A stretch of DNA of 61,103 bases from Candidatus Poribacteria bacterium (GCA_022827225.1 JAJDTJ010000011.1:1-61103), one strand, 5' to 3'; shown: positions 34,952 to 44,201, counted from the first letter of the stretch. Notes: generated from the sequence alone by a model not told the origin. Translations and numbers: made by a program.

Positions 34952-35683
34952 TTATCCGCGTCCGACATAGAGTTGACCGACAGGTAAGACGGTCGCGTCT
35001 AACATATTGATATTCGGTGGTAGTGTCGCCATCAAGACGGCGGCTTCTGCGAGGTCGTCAACGTCCATCATCGGTTCAATGGGGGGCTGCGGCTGATTTT
35101 GATGCCGTTCAACGTATGTGTTACCGGGTTTCAAACAACTCGCTGTGATACCGTGCGGCCTCCCTTCGAGTGCTGTTACCTGGGTCAACCCCCAAATCCC
35201 GAATTTAGTGGCACTGTAAGGTGCAGTGCGCGGACGCACTCGATGTGAGGAAATACTGCCGACGTTAATGATACGTCCACCTTCACCTTGCGCTTTCATA
35301 ATCCGAAACGCTTCACGCGTGCAGAGAAACGGTGCCCTAAGGTTCACGCCGACAACCCAATCCCAATCCTCTGTTGAGAGTTCATCTATAGGACCGGCAT
35401 TGAACGCACCGGCATTGTTTACAAGGATATCCAAACGACCGTATTCCGCCATCGCCTTTTCAAAGAGTGCTTTAATCTGTTGTTCGTCGGTTACGTCGGT
35501 CGGAACCGCCAACACTTTTGTGCCGTTTTCGCGTAATTCGTTAGCGGTCTGTTCGAGGAGTTCGGCGTTCCTTGCGGCGATCGTTAGACTCGCGCCCTCA
35601 GCAGCAAGTCCCCTCGCGATGCCTTTACCGATACCACGATTTCCACCCGTTACAATCGCAAATTTTCCGTCTAATTGTCCCAT
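34952..35683 (-). CDS. short-chain dehydrogenase/reductase
   Basis: 243 residues. NAD(P)-dependent oxidoreductase of the SDR superfamily. Cofactor motif VTGGNRGIGKGIA (about 12-24), NNAGAF (about 88-93), a Ser in INVGSISSHRV (about 138-148) and the catalytic YSATKFG (about 155-161). GAAGGAG precedes the ATG. The upstream TIGR04282 gene ends 2 bp before this start, and the PhyH gene follows 20 bp downstream. Substrate unknown. Confidence 0.9.
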   Translation of the reverse strand: MGQLDGKFAIVTGGNRGIGKGIARGLAAEGASLTIAARNAELLEQTANELRENGTKVLAVPTDVTDEQQIKALFEKAMAEYGRLDILVNNAGAFNAGPIDELSTEDWDWVVGVNLRAPFLCTREAFRIMKAQGEGGRIINVGSISSHRVRPRTAPYSATKFGIWGLTQVTALEGRPHGITASCLKPGNTYVERHQNQPQPPIEPMMDVDDLAEAAVLMATLPPNINMLDATVLPVGQLYVGRG

Positions 35684-35685
35684 TA

Positions 35686-36396
35686 TTAGGTCTCCTTCGT
35701 GTTTAATTTCATTAGAATGGACGCAAGAAATGATTCCGTTCTAACTGCTTGGACTGTGTCGCCTGCGAGTCGCAGTGCCGATATATGTGCATGCAGAAAC
35801 GCTAAATCTTCAGGAGTATCTATGTCATACCACGGCGGTAGGAGTCCAAGCGTCGCCTCTGTTGATTGGATACGTGTTACTGTCTGCCGAAGGACATCCG
35901 CTGTGCTCCATGTGATCTCCTCAAACACATGCGGTACTATCGTCGGTAAGTTCTCCACTGAAAAGCCGATGAGGTAATAGCCACCATCCACACTCGGTCC
36001 GATAACGATGTCCCGTGCGTCAAGCAGTGTGATGGCTTCGGAGATATATGAAATCGGGAGCGTCGGACTATCGGATCCGACGATCAGTATCTTTGTGTAT
36101 CCGTGTTGTGCTGCCCACTGCGTTGCGGAAACGAGTCGTTCTCCGAGATCGTTCCCTATTTGCGGGATGTAAATGGTATCATCCCCGATTAATGCCTGTA
36201 GGTCGTGTTGTGCTTCCGGTGGCGTGTATGCGATAACGATGTCCACGTCCGCGAGTTCGGCGAGTGCCTCACACCCGTCTGTAAGGAATGCGGTATAGAG
36301 TATCGCCGCTTGTTCCGGTGAAAGCGGCGGTACAAGTCGCGTCTTGACCCGGTTCGGTATTGGTTGTTTCGCGAAAACAGTTAGACACGTTTTCAT
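35686..36396 (-). CDS. TIGR04282-like glycosyltransferase (DUF2064)
   Basis: 236 residues. Belongs to the nucleotidyl/glycosyltransferase-like family that includes proteins annotated for arsenosugar biosynthesis. Visible: TVFAKQPIPNRVKTRLVPPLS (about 6-26), the nucleotide-sugar-type opening; IGNDLGERL (about 81-89); VGSDSPTLP (about 108-116); and VDGGYYLIGF (about 140-149). Start at the ATG 20 bp after the HicB stop. With SDR and PhyH it forms a likely operon. The product is not determinable here. Confidence 0.85.
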   Translation of the reverse strand: MKTCLTVFAKQPIPNRVKTRLVPPLSPEQAAILYTAFLTDGCEALAELADVDIVIAYTPPEAQHDLQALIGDDTIYIPQIGNDLGERLVSATQWAAQHGYTKILIVGSDSPTLPISYISEAITLLDARDIVIGPSVDGGYYLIGFSVENLPTIVPHVFEEITWSTADVLRQTVTRIQSTEATLGLLPPWYDIDTPEDLAFLHAHISALRLAGDTVQAVRTESFLASILMKLNTKET

Positions 36397-36415
36397 CGGA
36401 TTGAACGCTCTACTT

Positions 36416-36667
36416 TTACAGATGAAGTGCTTGACGTAGGCGGGATATTAATCTTCCCGCGAAGTGTTTTTGTATTGGATTTTCCGGTTCTGCCAGCGTT
36501 TCGATGTAAAGTTCTACCATATTTTCAAAAGCGTGGCGCAATTCTTCATCGGTATCACCGTGAAAACCGACAATATCATCAATATTGACAAGATGGCCAA
36601 CAAAACACTCATCCTCGTCACTATAGACGATTTCAGCGGTATAGCCTTTATACGTCATTGTTTTCAT
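36416..36667 (-). CDS. HicB family antitoxin, probably truncated
   Basis: 83 residues. Matches the HicB antitoxin core: YKGYTAEIVYSDEDECFVGHL and VGFHGDTDEELRHAF. Members of this type usually continue into a C-terminal DNA-binding (ribbon-helix-helix or helix-turn-helix) segment of about 30 residues. Here the frame stops at GRLISRLRQALHL, where the DNA-binding part should begin, so operator binding may be lost. The start ATG overlaps the TGA of the hicA-like gene, the normal coupled arrangement. Antitoxin would normally bind HicA and repress the operon. Confidence 0.75.
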   Translation of the reverse strand: MKTMTYKGYTAEIVYSDEDECFVGHLVNIDDIVGFHGDTDEELRHAFENMVELYIETLAEPENPIQKHFAGRLISRLRQALHL

Positions 36668-36929
36668 AATGTTATTCCTACTCGTTTTAAAAAATCTCGG
36701 GCATCACGGACCTGATATCGATTTGCCTCTTTCCGAGGGTGAGGGAGGTGAAACCCGACTGTTTCTCCATTCAGTCTAAATGTCACACCCGATCCCGGTC
36801 TCTCTTTTTTGTAGCCCCAAGTGCCATGAAAAGGGCTTCAATTCGCCGCCATTGCAACGTAGCCGGGACTTGCTTACTAAAAATGGCCTCCAATGTTCTT
36901 TGATGTTTTTTGTTTAAGCGTACATTCAT
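36664..36929 (-). pseudogene. HicA-type mRNA interferase toxin, frameshifted
   Basis: The minus-strand frame from the ATG at 36929 encodes an HicA-like N-terminus (MNVRLNKKHQRTLEAIF...RRIEALFMALGATKK), then runs into a stop. One extra A in the run CAAAAAAGAG (near 36810) restores the family C-terminus: a GSG-VTFRLNG motif, VGFHLPHPRKEA and QVRDARDFLKRVG, ending in TGA at 36664. That TGA overlaps the HicB ATG. Likely an inactivated toxin, unless the base loss is a sequencing error or a programmed frameshift. Confidence 0.75.
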
Positions 36930-37455
36930 TATTGTAGCCGTAAATGTGCTTCCGTAGTGCTATTTGCAACTCTCGCAATTCCTGTCGAAAAGAATTAGGT
37001 TCCAGAGCTGCTTGCAATTCTCACGGAAGTGGACAATACTATACTTCTTGGTTGTTAACTTTACCACATACCTATTGAGGTGTCAACTGAAAAAAAAATC
37101 TGTTCACCAGGACGATTTAGTTTTCGGTTTTGGCTTGGGTTTTCGTTTACAGACGTGAACGTTTTTTTTCGTAAGATCGCGAGCGACAAGAAACACCGTT
37201 TTTACTGGGGGTGTTTTGCTTGGGTGTTTCTGCGTATTGTTTGGGTATTTCTGCGGATTTCTTAAGCAAAAACACTCGCTCCTACAGAGGAAAATATATA
37301 GAGATGTAAAGTGAATCCGTAAACTAAATACCCGTGTAATTCTCTTTTTATTAATTCTGAAATAATGTATAATATGACTCAGATGATTATGTAAAATTTA
37401 GCCAACAATAAACCGCTTGAAATATACAACTTTTACAAACGGAAGGAGACACCTC
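36930..37455. other. intergenic region, T-rich
   Basis: No gene seen. Contains a 9-bp inverted repeat AGAAACACC ... GGTGTTTCT (within 37194-37231), part of which matches 16042-16061 in reverse orientation. Candidate -10 TATAAT at 37368-37373 lies 83 nt before the secreted-protein ATG. Confidence 0.4.
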
Positions 37456-38145
37456 ATGAAAAATGTATTTTTTCCACTCATGATTCCCTCTATCCTCCTT
37501 GTATTGCTCGTTTTACCTGTCAATCTCGTTTCGGCGCGTTCGTTCAACAACGATTTCGAGACAGGCGATCTGACCGATTGGGAGAAAGATGGAGAGGCAT
37601 TTGATTTCCAACCGACTTGGGGCGACAATCCGACGGCACGGAACCGTGGGCAGCCTTCGCAACATCAGGGAGATTGGTGGTTGGGACTGTATGAAAAATA
37701 CCAAGGACCAGATATAGGAAAGAAGGAGGGACAGAATCCGGGGGGTACGCAAGGCGACGGCCCGCAAGGAACCCTCACATCCATCGAGTTCACAATCATT
37801 GGTGAGTCGATGAATTTCCTCATCGGTGGCGGCAACCATGAGTGGGATGTGGCGCCCGCTCCGTGCTGCGTCAACTTAGAAATCAATGGCAAAGTTGAAC
37901 GGACGGCAACCGGTAACGCCACTGAAACGATGAGTCGTAAAGAGTGGGATGTCTCTGATTTAAAAGGTAAAACCGCTCAACTCGTTGTTATTGATAATAA
38001 CAGCGGTGGATGGGGGCATCCGAACTTCGACGATGTGCACCAAGCCGATTCAAAAGGAGAAAATATCCCTTGGGATCGGGTACTCGCTGTTGATGCGCGC
38101 GGTAAATTGGCTGTCAGCTGGGCACAGATGAAAAAGTATTATTAG
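37456..38145 (+). CDS. secreted protein, jelly-roll/levanase-C-like
   Basis: 229 residues from the ATG at 37456, which follows GGAGA by 6 nt and starts a signal peptide (cleavage near SAR). The frame reaches further upstream but without a site. The mature part begins with NDFETGDLTDWEKDGEAF, the usual opening of secreted jelly-roll modules. It ends with DVSDLKGKTAQLVVIDNNSGGWGHPNFDDV, which resembles the C-terminal strand region of GH32 enzymes and sugar-binding domains. No catalytic domain is attached. Likely periplasmic or surface carbohydrate-binding protein; not verified. Confidence 0.6.
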   Translation: MKNVFFPLMIPSILLVLLVLPVNLVSARSFNNDFETGDLTDWEKDGEAFDFQPTWGDNPTARNRGQPSQHQGDWWLGLYEKYQGPDIGKKEGQNPGGTQGDGPQGTLTSIEFTIIGESMNFLIGGGNHEWDVAPAPCCVNLEINGKVERTATGNATETMSRKEWDVSDLKGKTAQLVVIDNNSGGWGHPNFDDVHQADSKGENIPWDRVLAVDARGKLAVSWAQMKKYY

Positions 38146-38167
38146 ATCCACGAGTCTTTGACTTAAT

Positions 38168-38187
38168 AGGCGGAGTATGCTCCGCCT
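38168..38187. terminator. bidirectional terminator-like hairpin
   Basis: Perfect 8-bp stem AGGCGGAG/CTCCGCCT with a 4-nt loop, 22 bp after the secreted-protein stop and before the end of the convergent epimerase gene; followed by TTTACAATTT. Confidence 0.65.
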
Positions 38188-38198
38188 TTACAATTTAA

Positions 38199-39146
38199 CT
38201 ATATCTGTGCGAATCCGGCGCGTTCGCGAAAACGGTTGAACGTTTTCAGGATCCCCTGCTCCATCGTGTACGTAGGCGTAAATCCGATCTCTTCTGCGAT
38301 AGGTGTTGCATCATAATCCCATGAGATTCCAAACACCCCCGGCTCGAGTGTAATTTCTGCGTCCGGCACCAACGTTTTCAGGTACGCCACCCCCTCTTTA
38401 ACAGGACGGATGCCGCCTTTAACGTTAAAAACACGGGTCTCCGTTGTCGGACAGGTACACGCCATCACAATTGAACGCGAAACATCCTCCACATACTGCC
38501 AATCCACGGCATCATCACCGAAGGGACAGACGTGTGGTTCCCCTAATGCGACCGCCTTAATCATTTGCGTTGTGAACGAACTCATTCCGCGTGTCCTCCC
38601 GACACCATAAACAGCAGTAAACCGAAGTCCGATTGAGTCAACACCATAAGCATCGAAATAGTGCGTCGCGTATTTCTCGTTGAGCGATTTACATGCGCCA
38701 TAGATAAATTTAGGATAATGCGGTGCGTCGTTGAGAATCTGTTTGTGATTGTAATCCTCTGGCGAACCGAAGACGGCAACGCTGCTTGCCCAAACAACGC
38801 GTTTAAGTTTAAAGATACGTGCCGCCTCCAATATGTTAATTGTCCCTTCACAGACGACTTTTAACGCCTGCGGCGGATTCGCGTTACACGCCGGAACCTG
38901 CCAGGAGGCGAGGTGGATAACGTTATCAATTTCGTTTTCTTGGATAGTCCGTAAGACGTTAGGTAGGTCGGTGATGTCGCCTTGTACGAAGGTGAACCCT
39001 TCAATCTGTTCGTCCGTCAGCACCATTTTTGGAATGGTCAGGTCGTAAGCAAAATCGTAAACGACTACCTTTTCACCGGCAGCCAACAGGTCGCGGATGA
39101 CGTAAGTACCGATGCATCCCATGCCACCGGTGAGCAGATATGCCAT
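38199..39146 (-). CDS. NAD-dependent epimerase/dehydratase (extended SDR)
   Basis: 315 residues. N-terminal LLTGGMGCIGTYV (about 4-16) is the TGxxGxxG cofactor site, and YGACKSL (about 148-154) is the YxxxK catalytic pair. FTAVYGVGRTRG follows as the C-terminal substrate region. Extended SDRs of this size epimerise or dehydrate nucleotide sugars. AAGGAG precedes the ATG. It is the last gene of a likely operon: gamma-glutamyltransferase, Rieske protein, epimerase. Confidence 0.88.
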   Translation of the reverse strand: MAYLLTGGMGCIGTYVIRDLLAAGEKVVVYDFAYDLTIPKMVLTDEQIEGFTFVQGDITDLPNVLRTIQENEIDNVIHLASWQVPACNANPPQALKVVCEGTINILEAARIFKLKRVVWASSVAVFGSPEDYNHKQILNDAPHYPKFIYGACKSLNEKYATHYFDAYGVDSIGLRFTAVYGVGRTRGMSSFTTQMIKAVALGEPHVCPFGDDAVDWQYVEDVSRSIVMACTCPTTETRVFNVKGGIRPVKEGVAYLKTLVPDAEITLEPGVFGISWDYDATPIAEEIGFTPTYTMEQGILKTFNRFRERAGFAQI

Positions 39147-39167
39147 AGTCTTATTCTCCTTTTCAAT

Positions 39168-39191
39168 CGGCGCGATCGCATGACCGCGCCG
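39168..39191. repeat. GC-rich palindrome
   Basis: Inverted repeat CGGCGCG/CGCGCCG with a 10-nt loop between the Rieske and epimerase genes. Resembles REP-type intergenic palindromes. Confidence 0.4.
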
Positions 39192-39211
39192 TACTACTAT
39201 CAGAACAGGTG

Positions 39212-39538
39212 CTAACTCGTTTCGAGAGGGGTGTCAACATTCACAAGAATATCGTTACCCTCCACTTTAACAGGATAGGTGGGGATGCTCTCTTCACCTG
39301 GCCAGACACATTCACCTGTCGTCACATCAAATTCCCACATGTGGAGTGGGCACGTAACACAATTATTGTCTAAGAAACCGTAGCTGAGAACGCCACCGAG
39401 GTGTGGGCAGATATTGTTCATGGCGTAATACTCACCCTTGACGTTGTAAATACCGATGAAAACGCCATCAACCTTCACACCGATACATTTTCCCGGCTGA
39501 ATCTGATCGGTCGTGGCAGCTTTTATAAATTGTGACAT
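39212..39538 (-). CDS. Rieske [2Fe-2S] domain protein
   Basis: 108 residues, a stand-alone Rieske ferredoxin. The cluster ligands are CPHLGG (about 44-49) and CPLHMWEFD (about 63-71), i.e. two Cys and two His in the usual C-x-H and C-x-x-H spacing. The remaining residues form the beta fold (VDGVFIGIYNVKGEYYAM). Such proteins donate electrons to dioxygenases or other oxygenases; no partner oxygenase is next to it, but several Fe(II)/2OG oxygenases are in this window and they do not need one. GGAGAAGTT precedes the ATG. Confidence 0.9.
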   Translation of the reverse strand: MSQFIKAATTDQIQPGKCIGVKVDGVFIGIYNVKGEYYAMNNICPHLGGVLSYGFLDNNCVTCPLHMWEFDVTTGECVWPGEESIPTYPVKVEGNDILVNVDTPLETS

Positions 39539-39597
39539 AACTTCTCCGTTTTTTCGCTCCTCTCGCGGAACATTAGATTAAATAAGGACACAAACCG

Positions 39598-41199
39598 TTA
39601 CCTCGCCCTGACTTTACCTTCACCTCGTGGGTCGGTGCCACCATCGTGGTGGCTGCCATCTTCCGACACACGAACGCCGTGCCCAGGACCCCCGATCCCC
39701 GCATTGACCGTGATTTCATGTCCGAGTTCCCGTAAACCGGCGTGAATTGCCTCACCTGCCCGCGTTTCGACTTGGATCGGTTCCGCACCATCGCTATGGA
39801 AGCGCGGTGCATCCAACGCCTGCTGCATTGACGATTGCAAGTCCATCAGGTTGACACTAATATTTAACTGGTTATTCGGGATAGTCCGCCCCCCGGGAAT
39901 ACCGTAGGTAGCAAAAGGGTTCCCGTCGCGCGTCGCGAGGAAGGGTGCCATATTGTGAAGTGGACGCTTCCCAGGTCCGACAGAGTTCGCGAGTCCTGGT
40001 CGGGGGTCAAAACGTCCGACACCGTGTCCAAAGAGCAATCCTGTCCCCGGGACGGTCACCATCGAACCGAAGCCGCCGCCGTGTGTCTGCGTCAGAGATA
40101 CCATGTTTCCTTCGGCATCCGCAGTTGAGATATGGCTTGTGCAATTCATCGGCTCGTGATAGACGACCTCTCCTGGCTGCGGTGATTTGAGTCCAGCATT
40201 CAGTTTTTCAGTAAGTGAAGCCGTAAAGTCATCAGAGAGTTCTGCTTTGATGTCAATATCAACGAAAGTTGGGTCGCCGAATCGGCGGAGTCTTTCGGGC
40301 CAGCAGACTTTCATGGCTTCAGCGAAGAGATGGAATCTTTCGGTCGGTGGCATCTCTGCGACATCAAACGCCTCTACTAACCGTAGCATCTGTAAGGTTG
40401 TCAGTCCACCTGCCCCGAGCGGTGCTGTATAGACCGAGTAGCCTCGATACTGAATCTGATAAGGTGGTGTAATAAACGGATGGTAATTTTTCAAGTCTTC
40501 AACGGTTAGGCATCCGCCTAATTCTTGAATGTGATTTGCGATTGTTTCGGCGATCGCACCTTCATAGAACGCTTCGCGTCCGCCTTCTGCGACCGCTTCT
40601 AAGGTTCGAGCGAGGTCAGGATTCGTAAGGGTCTCACCTTTCTTCGGTGGGTCCCCGTTTTTAAGAAAGACCCGTGCTGTCTCAGGGAAGTCCCGTTTCC
40701 ATCGCTCAGCATTCCCTGCGATTCCACCCCGATTTGCACTGTTCGGCGCGTAGCCGTAGCGTGCGGAATTAATAGCCGGTCGGAGTACATCACTGAGCGG
40801 CAACGTCCCGAATTCCGCCAACGTCAAGCATAAGCCCGCGACGACTCCCGGCACCCCAATAGATAGTGGACCGTGAACATTCACACGTCCCGGTACACGA
40901 TAATTGGCGGGAACGTCCGGCGCGTTTTCAATTGTGAACATGTCTTCGGAAGCAGCTGCCGGTGCTGCAGTGTTGTAGTCTATAGCGATGACATCCCGCG
41001 TCTTTTTTCGATAGATAAGAACACAACCGCCATACCCTGCGATACCGTTGTGCGAGGGTTCTACGACCCCTTCCGCAAAAGCAGCGGCAACGGCGGCATC
41101 AATAGCATTCCCACCCTCAATGAGCATCTCGAATCCCGCTTGCGCAGTCCGAGGATGCGGCCCAGCCACAGTACCATAATCTCTTTTGTGTAAAGTCAC
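39598..41199 (-). CDS. gamma-glutamyltransferase family protein
   Basis: 533 residues from a GTG at 41199, with AAAGGAG 6 nt upstream; the frame extends to 41229 but without a site. GGT is an Ntn hydrolase that self-cleaves and transfers gamma-glutamyl groups. Visible: GNAIDAAVAA (near residue 30), the nucleophile T354 in NCTSHISTAD, and the later GGGFGSM loop. The usual T-T-H motif is T-S-H here. No signal peptide is obvious, whereas E. coli GGT is periplasmic; related members act in the cytoplasm. Upstream gene of the GGT-Rieske-epimerase group. Confidence 0.85.
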   Translation of the reverse strand: MTLHKRDYGTVAGPHPRTAQAGFEMLIEGGNAIDAAVAAAFAEGVVEPSHNGIAGYGGCVLIYRKKTRDVIAIDYNTAAPAAASEDMFTIENAPDVPANYRVPGRVNVHGPLSIGVPGVVAGLCLTLAEFGTLPLSDVLRPAINSARYGYAPNSANRGGIAGNAERWKRDFPETARVFLKNGDPPKKGETLTNPDLARTLEAVAEGGREAFYEGAIAETIANHIQELGGCLTVEDLKNYHPFITPPYQIQYRGYSVYTAPLGAGGLTTLQMLRLVEAFDVAEMPPTERFHLFAEAMKVCWPERLRRFGDPTFVDIDIKAELSDDFTASLTEKLNAGLKSPQPGEVVYHEPMNCTSHISTADAEGNMVSLTQTHGGGFGSMVTVPGTGLLFGHGVGRFDPRPGLANSVGPGKRPLHNMAPFLATRDGNPFATYGIPGGRTIPNNQLNISVNLMDLQSSMQQALDAPRFHSDGAEPIQVETRAGEAIHAGLRELGHEITVNAGIGGPGHGVRVSEDGSHHDGGTDPRGEGKVRAR

Positions 41200-41538
41200 T
41201 AATATCTCCTTTCGCTGAAGACTATACACAAATTTTAAAGTTTTTTTACAGAATTGTCAAGTATTTCAAGCATTGCAGATATTTTTTGGTCATATTATCG
41301 TAGAATCCGAGATCTAAGGGACATTTTGCTGGTAGATATGATTGTGCGTTTAATGTGAAACGTGAATCTCTGAACCGCGGCATCTTGAATCCAATACTGG
41401 ATACCAAAGAAAGATAGAGCCGAGGTGTGCTCGCTGAACGGCGTAAGTCCTGTTAAGGATTTCTGTTCAATTTTTCAAGGAATCGTGATATAATTTGGCG
41501 TCTGACGTTTTCAAGCACCAATCAGAAAAAAAGGAGAT
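41200..41538. other. divergent intergenic region with promoter
   Basis: About 340 bp between gamma-glutamyltransferase and the M14 peptidase. TATAAT at 41489-41494 is a good -10 for the peptidase, with only a weak -35 (TTCAAT at 41466-41471). No other gene seen. Confidence 0.45.
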
Positions 41539-44088
41539 ATGATGAACAATCAAGTGACTTCCCCCGAAACATTCTTTAGATTCCAACTTGGCTGTGACCG
41601 TAAGATCGCCGCTTGGGACAAGATCGTTGCGTACCTGCGGCTGTTAGAGCAGGAGAGCGACTGCCTACAAGTCCTTGATATGGGACCTTCGACAGAGGGG
41701 AACCCGTTTCTGTTAGCCTTCATCTCATCGCCACAAAATCTGGTAAACTTAGAGCGTTTACAAGCCGTCAACGCCGAAATAAGCGATGCTCGAGGACTCT
41801 CGGAGGACGCTGCGAAGTCCCTGATCAGCGAAGGGAAGGTAGTGCTCTGTCAGTCAATGGGTCTTCACGCCACAGAGATCGGGAGCACGCAGATGGCATC
41901 GGAACTCACCTACGATTTGATAACTAGAACGGATGCGGAAACCCAACGCATTCTCGATAACGTGATTTTCCTGATGTTTCCCTGTCTGAACCCGGACGGT
42001 CTCGTCATGACAACAGATTGGTACAACACATATCTCGATACTGAATACGAGGGCTGCAATCTTCCGTGGCTTTATCATAAATATGCTGGGCATGACAACA
42101 ACCGTGATGCCTTTATGTTGAATTTAGTCGAATCGCAATACGTCGCGCGGATTCTGTTTCAGGAGTGGCATCCACAAGTGTTCCAAGACCACCACGAGAT
42201 GGGGAGTTACGGGGCACGCCTGTACGTCGCACCTTATTGTGAACCGATTCACCCGCATGCTGACCCGCTCGTCTGGCGGGAAATAAGCTGGTACGGGGCG
42301 CACATGGCATACAGGCTGGAGGAAGCGGGTAAGACAGGTGTCCTGAATGCCGCGCAATTTCCTGCGTGGAGCCACCTGGGTTTCCACTGGATGGGGAATT
42401 ATCACAACATCGCCAGCATACTGACCGAATCTGCACACACTAAGTTGGCGACCCCGCTGTATATCCACAAGGGGCAATTACAATCCCAAGGCGGGCAGCT
42501 CAGAGCGTTTCCGCATTATAAACCGCAGACAAATTTTCCGCATCCGTGGATGGGGGGTTGGTGGCGATTACGCGACATCGTTGAGCAACAGAAGATTGCA
42601 GCGTGGAGCTTACTTGATTTAGCTGCACGGCACAAGGATACCATCCTGTCGAACGCATATCTGAAAGCGAAGCGGCAGACAGCGCGGGGCGCGACGGGTA
42701 CGCCGAGCGCATATCTCATCCGTCCGATACAGCATGATGCTTTGACCGTCGTGGACCTGATTAATAAGCTGCTCGCCCAAGGCATTGACATCCAGAAAGC
42801 GACGCAAGGCTTCACTGTCAATGATTCAACCTATCCGGCGGATACATACGCCATTTTCCTGAATCAGCCGAAAATGGCAGTCATCAAAACCCTGCTTGGA
42901 CAGACCTTGTTCCCCGATGATGCTTGGACCCGCACGCCGGACGGTACGCCAAATCGCCCGTATGACACGGCGACAGACACAATAGCGGAGTTTATGGGTG
43001 TCAATGTCGAACCCGTCAATACTTTGGCGTGCGATGACGCTATTTTCGCTCCGCTTACAACTCCCGAGCAGCCCACGGGGCGCTTGGTTGGTGAATCAGA
43101 ATTCGGTTATATTTTCGATGGGCGACTTAATGAAAGTTTTAGGATTGTTAACCAGTTGCTGGCGCGAGACCTCCAAGTCATACGGGTTGATGAGACCGTT
43201 GAAGTCGGTGATACGCAATTTCCACCGGGGGCGTTTGTAGTACCCGCTGAATCAAAAAAGGTACTTGAGGGATTCACGCTCGATTCTGGGATTACCTTTT
43301 ATACTTTAGAACAGGAACTTTCGGTCCGCTGGCATGAAGTACAAAAACTGCGCGTTGGTATGTACCAGAGATACCACGGGGGCAATATGGATGAAGGTTG
43401 GACGCGACTCGTACTCGAACAGTTCGGGTTCCCCTATCAGACGTTGAAAGATGAGGACATCACGGCCGGCGACTTAAGTCAGCGACTTGACGTTTTCATA
43501 CTCCCCAGCGACGCGACTGATAGGATCGTCGGCAAATCGGAAAAGAAAGAAACCGACGAAGATGAATCCAAGGAATTCAACGTTCCACCAGCGTACCGGA
43601 GTGGCATCGGTAAAGAAGGTGTCAAGGCGACTAAGCAGTTCGTCGAGGACGGTGGAACGCTACTTGCCCTTAACGGAGCGTGTGAGTTTGCGATTGAGAA
43701 ATTAGATTTGCAAGTCAGAAATACCCTTAAAGGGAAGTCATCGAAGACGTTCTTTTGTCCCGGCTCCACATTGAAAGCGACTGTTAACACGAATCACCCG
43801 CTCGGGTACGGCATGCCTGATGAAACTCTCATACTGTTCTGGGATAGTCCGGCGTTCAATATCCAACACTCACGGTTCAGTGAAAGATACGAACTCATTG
43901 TTCAATACCCAGAAAAGGCTATCTTGCAAAGTGGCTGGCTTGTTGGCGAAGCCCAACTCGCGGAACAGGCAGCTATGGTCTCGGCGCAGTACGGTGGGGG
44001 GCGCGTCATCCTTTTTGGATTTCGACCGCAGTTCCGGGCACAAACCCGCGGGACGTTTAAGTTGTTTTTTAACACTCTTCTTGGTTAG
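41539..44088 (+). CDS. M14 family zinc carboxypeptidase-like protein
   Basis: 849 residues (848 if the second ATG at 41542, better placed for the AAGGAG, is used). N-terminal part (about 1-400) is a metallocarboxypeptidase: zinc ligands H110-x-x-E113 in GLHATEIGS, a later His in the DHHEMGS segment (near 218), and the substrate segment CLNPDGLVMTTDW. The C-terminal half (about 410-849) is a glutamine-amidotransferase-like fold often found fused in this family. No signal peptide visible. Presumed peptidase or deacylase; substrate unknown. It stands alone before nusB. Confidence 0.85.
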   Translation: MMNNQVTSPETFFRFQLGCDRKIAAWDKIVAYLRLLEQESDCLQVLDMGPSTEGNPFLLAFISSPQNLVNLERLQAVNAEISDARGLSEDAAKSLISEGKVVLCQSMGLHATEIGSTQMASELTYDLITRTDAETQRILDNVIFLMFPCLNPDGLVMTTDWYNTYLDTEYEGCNLPWLYHKYAGHDNNRDAFMLNLVESQYVARILFQEWHPQVFQDHHEMGSYGARLYVAPYCEPIHPHADPLVWREISWYGAHMAYRLEEAGKTGVLNAAQFPAWSHLGFHWMGNYHNIASILTESAHTKLATPLYIHKGQLQSQGGQLRAFPHYKPQTNFPHPWMGGWWRLRDIVEQQKIAAWSLLDLAARHKDTILSNAYLKAKRQTARGATGTPSAYLIRPIQHDALTVVDLINKLLAQGIDIQKATQGFTVNDSTYPADTYAIFLNQPKMAVIKTLLGQTLFPDDAWTRTPDGTPNRPYDTATDTIAEFMGVNVEPVNTLACDDAIFAPLTTPEQPTGRLVGESEFGYIFDGRLNESFRIVNQLLARDLQVIRVDETVEVGDTQFPPGAFVVPAESKKVLEGFTLDSGITFYTLEQELSVRWHEVQKLRVGMYQRYHGGNMDEGWTRLVLEQFGFPYQTLKDEDITAGDLSQRLDVFILPSDATDRIVGKSEKKETDEDESKEFNVPPAYRSGIGKEGVKATKQFVEDGGTLLALNGACEFAIEKLDLQVRNTLKGKSSKTFFCPGSTLKATVNTNHPLGYGMPDETLILFWDSPAFNIQHSRFSERYELIVQYPEKAILQSGWLVGEAQLAEQAAMVSAQYGGGRVILFGFRPQFRAQTRGTFKLFFNTLLG

Positions 44089-44172
44089 GGGCTAACTATC
44101 CGCGAATAATCTCTAAGACTGCGGATTCGGAGATCGTGCCAGCAGAAGAACAGAATGCTTCTGGAGTTTTAT

Positions 44173-44201
44173 TTGACTTGTTGTCCGAAACCGTGTATAA
44201 T
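44173..44201 (+). promoter_or_regulatory. sigma-70 promoter for nusB
   Basis: TTGACT (44173-44178), exactly 17 bp, TATAAT (44196-44201). The best vegetative promoter seen in the window; nusB starts 59 nt downstream. Confidence 0.75.
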
